A stretch of 64,000 nt of DNA from Reticulitermes lucifugus (taxonomy: Eukaryota; Arthropoda; Insecta; Blattodea; Rhinotermitidae), in the NCBI GenBank assembly GCA_026260175.1, contig JAKCWW010000031.1:154826-218825 (forward strand). The letters are read 5' to 3'. Every line of letters starts with the position of its first letter. Within the stretch, counting starts at the first letter, position 1. The notes below the pieces were generated by a model. That model did no database searches and was not told where the DNA came from. It worked only from the letters and a program-made list of their open reading frames with translations. Both the position numbers and the translations under genes were made by a program. Below are positions 35,481 to 47,050 of the stretch, in pieces.

Positions 35481-35894
35481 AGTTTCATACTACTAAATAA
35501 TAAGTTGTGTTCGAAGGATATGATCGTTAGTTTTATTGAAGACGCTTTCCATTAGAAAGGCCAAAGAGTGAAAGTTGTGTAGGTAAAAGTCGCCGTTTAT
35601 TGTGAGACTAATACAAAACACATAAATATCATATGCAGAAGAGTTGCAGAGTTTCTAATAATAAACATGGCTTTACACATAATAACCACCAGGCTTTACA
35701 GGATTACGGAAATGTACAATAAGAAAGAAAAAATGGTTGCAGCAAAATACCTGCATTTAGTTGCGGGCTGGGTGGTGAAAACGTACTACCCACTGTGTGT
35801 AAAATTTTGTATTGCGGTAGATGAACAGCTCTCAAGAACTTTATATAAAATTATAAACATGGCGACAGTATGAGACTTTGAAATTATAACTGAT

Positions 35895-36238
35895 AAATTT
35901 AACTTAGCCGATCCCAGTGGCCGTGCGGTCTAAGGCTTGGGTCTTCGGCCGCTCGCTTACTAGGATNNNNNNNNNNNNNNNNNNNNNNNNNNNNNNNNNN
36001 NNNNNNNNNNNNNNNNNNNNNNNNNNNNNNNNNNNNNNNNNNNNNNNNNNNNNNNNNNNNNNNNNNNNNNNNNNNNNNNNNNNNNNNNNNNNNNNNNNNN
36101 NNNNNNNNNNNNNNNNNNNNNNNNNNNNNNNNNNNNNNNNNNNNNNNNNNNNNNNNNNNNNNNNNNNAAACCTCGACGAAACGAGGAGGCCCAGGCCCAT
36201 ATAGGGCTGTCGAGCCATACAAAAAAAATTTAACTTAG
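35895..36238 (+). mobile_element. tRNA-derived SINE (family A) with 13-bp TSD, interrupted by N gap
   Basis: aaatttaacttag occurs at 35895-35907 and 36226-36238. The head is cgatcccagtggccgtgcgg then tctaaggcttgggtcttcgg. The tail is acgaggaggcccaggcccat then agggctgtcgagccat and a short A run. The gap 35967-36167 hides the B box and body. Same family at 37327 (-), 46782 (+) and 54029 (+). Confidence 0.9.
35967..36167. other. Assembly gap (201 N)
   Basis: A run of unknown bases. Two of the predicted ORFs here are made mostly of X and should be ignored. Confidence 1.
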
Positions 36239-36343
36239 GCCTAACGTGGTCCGAATCTATAAAAATGGGCAATGTTGCTACAACTGCATCATTAAAAATA
36301 TTAACTCCTTGAGGAACATTCAAGGTGCTACAGTTCAAGAAGA

Positions 36344-36490
36344 CTGCTTGACCCTGAACATGAAGTACCTACTTAAAAATGCATGTAAATAAGAGTATTT
36401 GCCAGGCGACTCAGCGTAACATCCCAGAACATTTGAATCGTCAGCAACATCACTGTGAAAACCTCAAATCTTTCAGCGTCTTTATTAATT
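36344..36490 (+). repeat. Hammerhead-like motif remnant and 3' flank
   Basis: gaccctgaacatgaagtacc..acttaaaaatgcatgtaa is a decayed CUGAAGA..GAAA unit (G8 is C). Downstream, gcgtaacatcccagaacatt, gtcagcaacatcactgtgaa and aacctcaaatc form the usual flank. Confidence 0.5.
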
Positions 36491-37317
36491 TATGATTGTT
36501 CCTATTATCATACAGACTAGAAGGTATTAAAGGAAGGTGAAGGTGTAGTACCTAACTTAACATACTGTTTGTTGTCTATGCAGCAGTAATTCATGCTTAG
36601 AAGTCACTGACACGGGCTATGTACTAGAAGTCTTATTTTCGAGAATGTCATATTAGTTAATTTTTTAGTTAATTCGTTTGTAAAATTAACGTTCCTTTCT
36701 CTTTGTACAGTAATGAGATTTCATCAGAAACAAAACCACAAAAGATCACGAAGAATTTGTCAGCCGTGTAAATATTTTTCAAAGAATTAACTTTCAAGGA
36801 AAACATCACTTATAAAAAGGATTAATTAGTACAATAATGAGACAAAAAAATAAAAGGAAGATAAAAATATTCAGGATTACTCCACTTTGAAAGAAACTCA
36901 CAGGTAACTTACAGGAAGTTTAGAAGATATTACGGCTGAAAAGGCTTTCGTACCTTTGCAATTACCTTTGATATTCTGATCATACAACGAAAAAACCAAA
37001 GCTTTAACGAAGTACACTTTTGTAAAAATATAACACTTCATCATTACGCAAATTCAGATACTCTTTCTGCCCGGGTAGAGTCTCACATTTTGTCTACATA
37101 TTTCCACGACTCATTTTTTGTTATTTCTTCAAATTATTGCTTCCTCTTTCCTATAAAGATCGGTCATGATACTAACGAAGTTCAATAATATAAGATTTGC
37201 CACATTCAGTAATATATGAATCACGGGTTCATCACAGTTTCCCTCGTTCTCTCCAGAAAAAAGTTAGGAAATAAGTCACCACAGACTGCTTCCAAACCCT
37301 TTCCTACTCATTATTCA
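36491..37317. other. No recognisable feature
   Basis: AT-rich spacer without notable ORFs. Confidence 0.55.
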
Positions 37318-37578
37318 CGGTCATTTTTTCTTCATGGGTCGACTGCCCTAGTGGGCCTAGGCCTCCTCTATGAGGTTCCTCGATCACACTCAGACACCCC
37401 ACACTCGGTAGGACTCCTCTGTACGAGTGATCGGCCCCTCGCAGAGGCCTCTACCTGACAAATCACAACACTCACAACAGACAGGCATCCATGCCCCCGG
37501 CGAGATTCGAACCCATAATCCCAGCAAGCGGCCGTAGACCCGCGCCTTAGACCGCGCGGCCACTTGTATCGGCCATTT
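37318..37578 (-). mobile_element. tRNA-derived SINE (family A), imperfect TSD
   Basis: The minus strand starts gatacaagtggccgcgcggt, ctaaggcgcgggtctacggc, then gggttcgaatctcgccgggg (B box), a body with gtcaggtagaggcctctgcg, and the tail gaggaggcctaggcccacta, gggcagtcgacccatgaaga and aaaaa. The flanks cggtcattt (37318-37326) and cggccattt (37570-37578) differ at one base. A complete family-A reference for filling the two gapped copies. Confidence 0.9.
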
Positions 37579-37579
37579 A

Positions 37580-38377
37580 TGGCCATATTGCCACATAATT
37601 TGATGCTATTCACTGCATCCTAACAGCTGAAACTTGGCACTTAATTTAAGTAACACAAGTAATGCATGTCAAAATCCTTCTGAATCGTTTCCTATTAATC
37701 ATCCCTATATGTCTTTGTTTACGTTTTCAACTATACGTCCTATGAATTAAAAATGCCATCGAATAATCGAAGAAACGTCAGTCACTCCAGGTGAATGCTG
37801 AAACAACGCTTTGAAATAAACATCATATCCCCTCAATATCCCTTCGTACTGATTAACTATGACCATCTTCCCAAAGCATTCGAAGCACGCAGCCTCTGTA
37901 GTTGATGTACCATCGTTAAAATAATGTAACAAAAAAGTTTAATTAATTTTCTCATTAACCCGTGTCCTTTCTTGCTTTCAATCCATATTTTAATGTGAGG
38001 TTTTCTGAGAACATGCAAGACAGTCTTCCGAGTTGTGTAAACGTTTTACGTAACATATTTTCTTGAGGACTTCAATTACCTATAAAGATGTGTAAAATAA
38101 CTTTCCATAAGATTCGTTTTACACAACGCCTCCGTCGTAACAAACATCTGTGGAAGAAATATGTTATTAAATACTAATGCATTCTTGATTATATGACTGG
38201 AAGTTTATCGTATTAAACAGCAGTGAATATAAAGGTTAGGCATCAAAACACTGCGGGCTCGTTCTCAAACTTTTCATGAAAATAAATAAAGTTAATTAAC
38301 ACGACTAATTACTTGAACATTGGTGTGCAGGCAATCCGGAAACGTCATATATAGGGCCTGTTACTAATAGCTCAAAG
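37580..38377. other. No recognisable feature
   Basis: AT-rich sequence, short ORFs only. Confidence 0.5.
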
Positions 38378-38706
38378 CAGTGTTTCCCGTCAGGATTCCG
38401 CGGATTACTAGGGATCCGTAGAACATAGCGAGAGGTTCCGCGAGAAATCGTGGAATAGATGCATAAATATTTTTAAACAACGCGAAAAATTCCAATTATC
38501 CCTCAAAAAACAGGAAAAAATGCTTCAATTTTTCTTTACAGATAAATGTCCCTGAGAATAATATAGCAGCAATTGGATTGTGTTACCAGCTACCACCTTT
38601 TCTTGCCTGCAAAGGATTTCATAGGAAGGCCTTCCTCGAAATACTAAAAACTAGTTTGGGGGGTTCCTCCACGGTTGAAAGGTTGGAAAGTAGAAAATAC
38701 GCACTG
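38378..38706 (+). mobile_element. Possible hAT-type non-autonomous element
   Basis: The left end cagtgtttcccgtcaggatt followed by ccgcgg resembles hAT terminal repeats (CAGTGTTTCCC). Near 38668-38706, ggttcctccacggttgaaag, gttggaaagtagaaaatacg and cactg could be the mirrored end (consensus ..ggttgggaaacactg). No transposase and no clear 8-bp duplication are visible. Confidence 0.4.
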
Positions 38707-39974
38707 CAATAATTGTGCACTGAATAAGCCGCCGTCACAGACCTGTACAGAATCATTTCTCACTTCCTTTCTTGAGCCTACTTATTCTCGAAACACACCA
38801 TTAGTGACATAAGTATCTGAGTGACACTGACAAACGTGACAGCAAGCGTGCCACTCGACTAGCAATCACTCAGACAGAATGAAATCCCCCGCCGTCACAA
38901 TCCTATCCAATAAGTAGGAAGTGGCGAAGACTTGAAATAAAAAAAAGAGCGATGCAGCAGGAGGACAATAACAGAGAAGGGCTGCGTGGCCCAGACATTC
39001 GTCAGGTCGGGCTGCTCCTCTTACAAACGGAAATTGAAGTTGGCCGGCAGACTGCGGTCGCTAGACGATTGACCGGTCCAACAAGCACAGGTCTAGCATA
39101 CTGATCTGAAATTATATTACTGGTATAAAGCCCTCGAAATTTCAGCAGGATATTGTTATAAACAAACTTAGTCAAAAAAGGAACTTGGCTTTGCTCACAT
39201 GAAACGGTTTGGAAAAACAGTTTCGTTTACACCAAGATACTGAGTCCGATACTGAAATTAAGAGAGAAACAGCTGAGTATGCAGCATATGTGGGCAGTAC
39301 AATACCGACTCAAGAACACACACTTTGCACTGCTGATCCTATTCATAAATACAATCAACTCTGGATCTAACATACACAATGGCAGACTACCAAAGATTTG
39401 CCTTTGTATAGAATATGCTAAAGTATACATTATACATCAGAACTACATTTACTCATTACCGATCATGTTCTGGGACGCCTTTATTTTTGTGTCAGCTTTT
39501 GGTTCATTTATTTATGATATATGTAACGACTATCTTCAAAAGCACGGATTACATAGCGTCGGATGATAAACTGATGACTGAATAGTGAAACCGATGGAAT
39601 ATTGAAAGAAATGGTAGTTGCCTAATTAGAAGTACTAGCCTTAGGGGACTCGGAGAGGGCAGAAAAATCTGTCAGAACAACAGCTCTCCGGTCCAACACT
39701 AAACCCACTGCGTCATAGTAATTATTTTGATGCAACCAGTAACTGTGTGACAAGCGACACTGAGCCGCTCTCCCGCGTGTTTTTTGCCTACTCACAAAAA
39801 GCACATTGGCCTGATGGGCCACCCACTTAGGACAGTCAAAATTTCGTCGCGGACCTCATTTGCAAATTTCTGGTCTTTTTGCGGGGCGAGTATTTGTCAG
39901 CGTCCCTGCGCGGTATTGTGCAGTGAGTAATGCTGACGTTCTGTTCTTCTGACGGATTATCACTGCCCACAACA
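38707..39974. other. No recognisable feature
   Basis: Several 60-95-codon ORFs (39227-39566, 39622-39822) on both strands have no known motif. Confidence 0.5.
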
Positions 39975-40448
39975 CTACGCAGGTTTTTTGTTGATTTCTT
40001 GCGTTTTTATTTTCTTTTGTTCAATGAAGCTTGGAACCATGGCGATATTGAAACACATTATGGCACATACATAGTCGAAAATAAAAATTGCCATTGTGAA
40101 ATTGATAAAAAATAAATCAAAGCTTTCAATTGTTATTAAATTCGCTGTCGTGTTATTTTGTGTTGCTTGCACCCCGTCCCCGTCTTGGAGTAGGGGCAAG
40201 TTGAAATATGGTGGTGCAAGTGACCACAGTCTCCAGAATACGAAGGGGGCATGATACTCCAACAATGACAACATTCGGTGACATCTTGTACAGGTAGACT
40301 TAATTGCAGTCTTCGTCTTTAATTTGAAACGACTACCCAATAAAAATGTTTGATAGTTGTAATATACATCCACTTTTTGTGTGCCCATACATACATACAT
40401 CCTACTTCTACGCAGTGCGATCACCCCAAATAAAGATAAACTTCGCAA
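39975..40448 (-). other. Unrecognised 157-codon ORF
   Basis: The longest minus-strand ORF that is not repeat-driven. The middle has a TRCHRMLSLLEYHAPFVFWR segment and a PPYFNLPLLQDGDG segment in locally GC-richer DNA (40160-40340). The C-terminal third is hydrophobic and low-complexity and looks non-coding. No start context, splice sites or domain could be assigned. The central 180 bp could be an old exon or a repeat piece. I would not call it a gene. Confidence 0.2.
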
Positions 40449-40999
40449 CTGAACCGCTATAAAACAGAAAATCAGTTATATGCCTATATTAAGCCATAAA
40501 TTTGTGGATGACACTGTGCCATTGTTCCAGGTTTATTAAGTTTGTGTTATTTAATAGAATATAATAACCGTAGAAGTCAAAGATAGTGGCAAAACAGTAA
40601 CTAATAATAGATAGACAAGACTTTGGAAGGATTCAGTCTTGCTGCGTTTGAAGGTACAATAAAGTGACCTGCAAGGACCGAGAAGCACTATGAAAATCAG
40701 GCCAGGATGTCAGTTAACACGGCAGATATTCCAGTGATCTGACTGCCTCTTAAACACAAGTGCACATGTTTGCAGCTGTACCATCACTGCTGTAACCTGT
40801 CATTCAGATCGGTAATATTAAGAACCATAGTTATATTTCACAGTAGAATTATTCCTAAACGTTCAATGGCAGGATGCGTTGTATCATATATGGAATATTG
40901 CTCTTTTCACGACACTATTAAGTTCTAAAATTATGTATAACGGATGTGAAAGTGAAATACCGACGAAAATAAAATGCAAGAAGCAGAAATTATAAAATT

Positions 41000-41362
41000 A
41001 AGACCCGCAATTTAATATGCAATATTCTGTATCTAGCTCGATAGTCAACTGAAGGAAAATGAGGGGACGGTGCGGGCAACCCATTTTGAAGTGAAGAAAC
41101 AACTTGAGGAACATAGGCGTAAATGAAAAATAGAAAAATGCAATTTAATATGCAATATTTTATATCTAGCTAAGGGGATACTTTGTAGATTTTGAAGTGA
41201 AGAGACAACTTGAGAAACATAGGCGTAAATGAATAACAGAAAAATGCAATTTAATATGCAATATTTTGTATCTAGCTAAGGGGATAAGTTGTAGATTTTG
41301 AAGTGAAGAGAAAACTTTAGAAACATAGGCGTAAATGAAAAATAGAAAAATGCAGCTTAAAA
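41000..41362. repeat. 106-bp tandem repeat, about three copies
   Basis: gcaatttaatatgcaatatt begins units at 41007, 41140 and 41246, with a truncated start at 41352. Shared parts are tatctagct(a/c), gtagattttgaagtgaagag, acaact and aacataggcgtaaatgaa. Spacing is 106 bp between the last units. The first is 133 bp because it carries extra sequence (gatagtcaactgaagg..ggtgcgggcaaccc). Confidence 0.9.
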
Positions 41363-41502
41363 ATAGGATGCGATGGTGTGATTAAATTGAACTTACCTGA
41401 TTGAGGATAGGGGCAAATGGCCGGTTTCAATAAAAACACAGCAACTGCACTTTGGATTGTGCAAAATGTCGCATTCTTTGATCAGATAAAATAATTTGTT
41501 TC

Positions 41503-41556
41503 CAATGGCTCGACAGCCCCTTGGGGGCCTAGGCCGCCTCATTTAGATACAAGAAT
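41503..41556 (-). mobile_element. SINE family A 3' fragment
   Basis: Read on minus: aatgaggcggcctaggcccc then caaggggctgtcgagccatt and gg, the last 50 bp of family A. Solo 3' ends like this are expected from strong 5' truncation during target-primed insertion or from later deletion. Confidence 0.8.
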
Positions 41557-43190
41557 ATTAGTTTTAAACAATTACTTATATGGAATTAATTTTAGGTACA
41601 TAGTCATGTTGAGACAGAAAATAAACACTTACCTACATAAAAAATAAGCACAATGTAATCGAAGGAATTGCTACGTATTGCGAGATACATACACCCATCT
41701 AGTCTAGACATAATGGAATAAGGAAGGTAGCTGGAAAAGAGGATCTTTATGGCGCTACACAGAACAATCCACCTAATTTTTCAAAAACAAGAAGACGAAC
41801 ACATAAAATCGAATAATTTGTGCTAGTGTGGTTGTGACTGATAAACTGGGAGGGTGAGAGGAATCTTTCGTGACTTAATTGAAGATACTATTGCGGCACT
41901 TTCCTCTGGGGGTTGAACAAAACCACGAAATGTTAGAATAATATGTCCATTGTCGGAATTAAAACACTGTATCCCTCAAAGTAAACCACACTTATTTCAC
42001 TGCTGCAATGCGCTCTCCACTCTTTAAAATTTGGATGTCATATTTCATCATGTAACTGCGTTACTCAAATCACGTCAACCAACATACAAAGAACTGAAAT
42101 GTATTTCACACATACAATGAATAGTGAAACAGAAAACGGGCTACAATTACATTACTTATATAAAAACCTACTAGTTTTATAACTATAAAGGATTGAAACG
42201 TAATAACTGATTAGGATATTCAAGCTTTCGAAAATTTATCGTAGATGACGTCATATTATAATTGTTAATGCAGAAATGGCTGGAATATATCATTTCTTCT
42301 AAAGCTTACACATGGCTGCACATTAAAATTAATAATGCTCTAAAATGTAGACTTTAATACGTGAGTAGCACGTGCCTTTAAGAATTACCTAAATTTTGAA
42401 ACACGCAGGTACAATTTATTATACAAGCAGTCCTCTTTTAACAATGCCCCTAACAACCTTGTTTCACTAAACTGTCAAGCGTTAGTGTTCAAAGCTTCGA
42501 TGAAAGCTGCCGAAATTTGGATCCTTCCCCCCCCCTGCCAGCAGCTGTTGGGGTCTTCAACGGCCAGATTCTTGCATGTTAAGTTAATATTTATGGGCAA
42601 AATGCTAAATTCTAAGTTACGACATTCAGGAAATTATCTCCAACGTTAAAAGAGGACTTGCTGCTTTACTTACGTGCTTTACTGAGATTATTAATTTAAA
42701 TGCTGTAATACTTTCAACCGGCTACGGTCACTTGAATCTAGTGTCAAGGTTAAGAAGGCGTAGAGCAGCGGATCACAAATTTTCCGAAAGGCTATAAAGC
42801 ACCTCCAAAATCTAGGTGCCAAAATGGTGAAATGAAGCAAGTTCCGTACTGAGGACCCACAATTCTGAAGTGACCTCTAAACCTCATTGACATTTGGCGC
42901 TTTCTGCTTGGTGTATGTTGATACACATTGTTGCATGCAAGGAAACCCAGCAATAATTATGCACAAAATATTAGGCACAACCGAAAAAGAATTTGTGGCC
43001 CGGGCGACCAGGCACCTGGGATTTATGCAACCTTGCGCATAGAAAAACTACACTCGTCCATACGTCTACAGAGCGTAGTTTTCAACTAAGCAGATGGGCA
43101 GCTTTAAGAGCCACTTTATTTGTATAGTATTACGTCCATTTACGGCCAACAAGCGAGCGACAACAGATGGTGAACAACCAGTGTAATATC
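41557..43190. other. No recognisable feature
   Basis: AT-rich, with a C run at 42525-42537 next to ccagcagctgttgggg. No gene is recognised. Confidence 0.5.
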
Positions 43191-43735
43191 AAACGTGTGT
43201 GTCACGCTACCGACGTATCGGGTTTTCAAGAAAGGGAGAGCGTTACGTCACAGTAACAGCGCACTAATGGTGACAGTCGGACATTCGGTTTCGTGTTCAG
43301 TTTCCAACAAACAGCAGAAGCAAAGAAAGGGAATCGTCTGGGACTGTCTCGTCTGTTTTCCAACGATAGTCCTCTGAACAGTCTACTTTTGTTTCATTTG
43401 AAACTCACCGATACATCTTCGTTTCTCCTGACGAAGAAAAATACAGAGCCAAGTGGTCGATATCTCTCAGGCCTGTGTGCCAGTTCTTTTCAAATGGGTG
43501 TGTATACTTTTCTTTGTCCTGTGTATCGTGATCTATTTAAACAACATTCCATTCAGAACCTCGCTGACATATAAACTGTCATTATACACAAAGCAATGTG
43601 AATGTGTCTGTAACAGTCATCGCAGTGCCCTAAAAAACAAAATACAAAAATCGATATTCGGCGACAATTTAGATCCTCAAAAGTTTGTTGAAAAAGATTC
43701 AAATATTCTGGGTTTTGACGCTGTCTGCATTGGTA
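43191..43735. other. Overlapping unrecognised ORFs
   Basis: Three plus-strand ORFs (60, 93 and 109 codons, 43195-43782) in different frames overlap one another. No domain or splice pattern lets me choose one. The last runs into the repeat at 43740, arguing against it. Confidence 0.3.
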
Positions 43736-43737
43736 TC

Positions 43738-43795
43738 CAACTACAGACGTTTCGGAAGCACTTACTGCCTCAATCACCATAGTAGATCTGGCAGT
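43738..43795 (-). repeat. Degenerate hammerhead-like motif
   Basis: Minus: tatggtgattgaggcagtaa then gtgcttccgaaacgtctgta. GAAACGTC is intact, while the CUGAAGA part has become TGATTGA. Flanking ggtatccaactac matches the attggtatacagctag flank at 63.6 kb. Confidence 0.45.
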
Positions 43796-43984
43796 TATTA
43801 GTTGTATAATTAGGACAACAGCTGTGTGATTAATGACTGTACTAACATGCAAGTTATTGTTCCTTAAGTAAACTTTTAACGTTTTTCAACCACTTGACAC
43901 AGAGATTTATAAATTACGACGTTTTAATATGACCGATGTTCATATTTGTTTTTACAGTTGTCCATTCCGTGCATTCTGATAAAT

Positions 43985-44507
43985 GTATTCGTTTATTTTA
44001 CCACCCAACTGCACAACATCAAATACATATAAATAGTAAAGACACTGCTCCGACACATTTCGGTAAAAATATACCATCCTCAGGGAGTACACACTGCCAA
44101 CCACAGCAACAAATGGTGAAATAATATTTACAAAGTTTCATAATATGTAGTGTGATATGTAGTTGACATAAATTGTGTATAGAAGATGTACATGTACGGT
44201 TAAATATTTCTTATACAGTGGATACAATTTGTACAGAATAAAATTACAATCGTTGTGGTTGGTGATAGGATCTTCTAGCCTGCGGCATTATATATTCAAG
44301 CATCTAATACAGTTCTCAATCCAAATTGGACCGTGTCCCTGTGTTCGAGCTGAGCACACAAAAGTGATTGTAATTTTATTCTGTACAAATCATTTCTATT
44401 GTATAAAAATGTTTTAATTATATGTTTGCCGAAACATGTTGGAGTAGGCTAATGTCTTTACTATTTATTTGTATTTGTTGCATTTGGTTAGTATAAAAAA
44501 CGAATAC
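43985..44507. mobile_element. Asymmetric foldback element
   Basis: Outer ends gtattcgtttattttacc (from 43985) and ggttagtataaaaaacgaatac (to 44507) are inverted. Next inward, aatagtaaagacactgctcc..cacatttcgg mirrors gccgaaacatgttggagtag..gtctttactatt. Inner arms are gtacagaataaaattacaat(c) near 44231 and its complement at 44365-44385, with a loop at 44253-44364. The right arm lacks about 130 bp present on the left, including the CUGANGA half of the motif. Confidence 0.85.
44041..44095 (-). ncRNA. Best-preserved hammerhead-ribozyme-like motif
   Basis: Minus strand: outer stem CTCC (44084-44087 complement) with GGAG (44048-44051 complement), core CTGAGGA (44077-44083), one unpaired U, stem II GGTA/TACC around a tatttt loop, GAAA (44058-44061), short stem III AUGUGU, and site GTC with C17 at 44052. 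All invariant core bases and the preferred GUC are present. Stem III is only one or two pairs, as in types thought to act as dimers. Confidence 0.55.
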
Positions 44508-44509
44508 GT

Positions 44510-46080
44510 CGATTTATATATTATTTCAATAACTTGTAAACTGCAGTAGCTTACTTAGGATGTAAGGTTTCTGAGGGTAAACTTCATGGTTCGAAATTTG
44601 TCAAGCTTGGTAAGTTTATACACAAGTTAATCTGCTGTATTGTCACGGTACAAAATCTATGTTAAGTGACAACAGAGGAAGTGGGTTTACACATATTAAG
44701 CACTACTGAAATCTCACCAATTAGAACATTGTTGTATCTGCTTTAGTTGTGAAGATAGACGCATATATTAATGTCGAAACAAAAGAAAAGAGGAAAAGTA
44801 AAATAAACGGGAGAAAATTAACACATAAATTGAAACTTTAAGTACAGGAACGATAGGAGAGTATTGATTCCATCGCCGCGGATTTACTTTCTTGGACGGC
44901 GGGGAGAGGGATGTACGGTACACATACAAAGGAATGAGTGTAGAATCCTGTGCAATGAATTTTCTCACAGAAACAAGAAGTCGATAGAAGTTTTCACTGT
45001 TTGGGAAAGCCTAGAGAGGTAGCAGAACAAGCCTTCTAATATTATTTGGGAATAATTCCATTCTCATATCATACTTTGGATTTAGCTGGCTCAGAGTATG
45101 GATCGCAGCCAAGTTCCTTTCAACACAGTAGAATAATTAGCATAGAGTTTCTGTAGAAGGCAAGGAATTTATTGGATAGCTAAGCAAAAGTTATCTTCTC
45201 AAAAACAACTCTGCTCCATGGGGGTCGTTTGTTAATGATAATGGGACACTAAATTCGGCATGATTCATACTGTACTGACATGTTCGTGCCCGGTACCTTG
45301 CAGCACACTCCACATAAAGTGGATTGTGTTAAGTTCTACTGGCACTCCTTTCTTAGTGCCTATGCATAGGGTTTCCAAATCATGACGCCACGAATATGCT
45401 CGTGAAAGGAAGTAGGTCCTGAACAGTCCAGCGCTTGCGCAGCGTCATAAAATAAAAACACCCATATTTGCGTGACAGTATCTAAGAACATCCAACGGAA
45501 CAACAAGTTAATTTCGCTCAGTATCACCAACACTCGACAATTAAAATGTACTAAGAGAAATTCACACTCAAGTACAGTGATAAATGCTTAAAAACGCTCA
45601 TTAACTCGTTATTTAGCGTTGAACTGAACGATAATTACTACGAGGAACGCAAAAGGGCGTCGAATTAACTGGTAGTGATTTACTTCAGCGCATCCAATCA
45701 CTTAATTACAGGGATTGAGGAAAACCACGAACCACATCTCAGGACAGCCAGTCGTCGGGCCAAAAATTTAAATTGTGATCTACCGAATATAAAGCAGAGA
45801 AGCTAATTACACAGTCATAACTGTCAGTGTATGGTGATGATTATATTTTTAAAACAGTTACGATATATTAAAGGCGTTTTAAAGTCCCATAATTTTGATT
45901 TTCGAATACGCCTCATTTTCTTACAAGAATGAGAAAATCATGTTGCTATAAATCGGCAACATATTTACTTTGAAAATTATTTTATTCATGATTAGATCAC
46001 AATTAAAAATATTGTTTCTTTGGTCTTAGAACTAAGACGTCAGCCTTGTAACGCTCTGTAATTTGGTATCTATCTGAAAA
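44510..46080. other. Mostly featureless; two weak repeat traces
   Basis: At 45195-45225 cttctcaaaaacaactctgc followed by tccatgggg resembles the LINE type A 3' end. At 45718-45760 gaggaaaaccacgaaccaca followed by ggacagccagtcg resembles the body of the SINE at 10850. Both are too short to call. The rest is AT-rich. Confidence 0.35.
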
Positions 46081-46081
46081 A

Positions 46082-46160
46082 AGTTCACCTCGTCACATCC
46101 CAGAAGATATTAAATTTTACAATATTAACCTCAAATATAACTCACGGGTTATTACAAGGA
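46082..46160 (+). repeat. 3' flank block of the hammerhead-like repeat
   Basis: cctcgtcacatcccagaaga, tattaaattttac, acctcaaatataactcacgg follow the order at 2090 and 36410. No ribozyme core is adjacent. Confidence 0.45.
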
Positions 46161-46772
46161 ATAAACTCTGATAGTGTGTAGCACAATCAGTGCACAAAGA
46201 CCCCATAACCTCCCAAACACAAATTAAACTGGTTTTACGTAGCTATTCATTCTTTTTCTTTTATAAAGGTCAACATTGGTGTAAGAATGTGAACCGCCCC
46301 CAGATATTAAACTTGTGTAGTGTACCTGCAACGACTTATTGTGGTGACCCATTACGATTTTCGTGGATGGAGTGGGTATCCTTCACAGTATAACAATAAA
46401 ACAGTTATTTCCTTCATTTTTGGTGCATTATCAACCCCGTTTTTATTTGTGCTTGTTAATTTTATTTTTATTGAATTACGCAGATGATTTCTAATACTTT
46501 CACGTATAAATTTATCCTGTTATGAAGAGGCTTTTACAGATGTTAGGACTTACCACTACTCTGGAATTTATTGTCGAGTAGCCTGTTCGTCCTTCTCTAA
46601 TACCCATGCTTATTTCTATACAGAGTGACGACACCTACTGTTTCGTCACATGACATCAGTGTCTCTTCCTTCGACTTCGCCCTTAATTTTCTTGTCAAAG
46701 TATCATATATTTTGGAGTATATAATTTCTAAAATATATCATCTCTTTTAAATGTGATATTAGACCTACTAAT

Positions 46773-47050
46773 TAAGAAACAGCGGGTCCCAGTGGCTGCG
46801 CGGTCTAAGACTGGGGTCTGCGGCCGTTCGCTTGATGGTATTGTGGGTTCAAATCCCGCCGGGGTCATGGATGTCTGTCTCTTGTGAGTGTTGTGTGATG
46901 TCAGGTAGAGGTCTCTACGTCGGGCTGATCACTCGTCCAGAGGAGTCCTACTGAGTGTGGTGTGTCTGATTGTGATCGTGAAGCTTCTATAATGAGGAGG
47001 CCCTGGCCCACTAGGGGTTGCTGCGCCATTGGGAAAAAAAGTAAGAAACA
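46773..47050 (+). mobile_element. Full-length tRNA-derived SINE (family A), 9-bp TSD
   Basis: taagaaaca at 46773-46781 and 47042-47050. The head is gcgggtcccagtggctgcgc then ggtctaagactggggtctgc (A-box region), with B box GGTTCAAATCC at 46846-46856. The body has tgtctgtctcttgtgagtgt, gtcaggtagaggtctctacg and atcactcgtccagaggagtc. The 3' part is gaggaggccctggcccacta, then gccattggg and seven A. This is the cleanest member of the family. Confidence 0.93.

Noticed and set aside
35899-36338. ORFs of 95-144 codons across the N run.
   Set aside because: They consist mainly of X from unknown bases.
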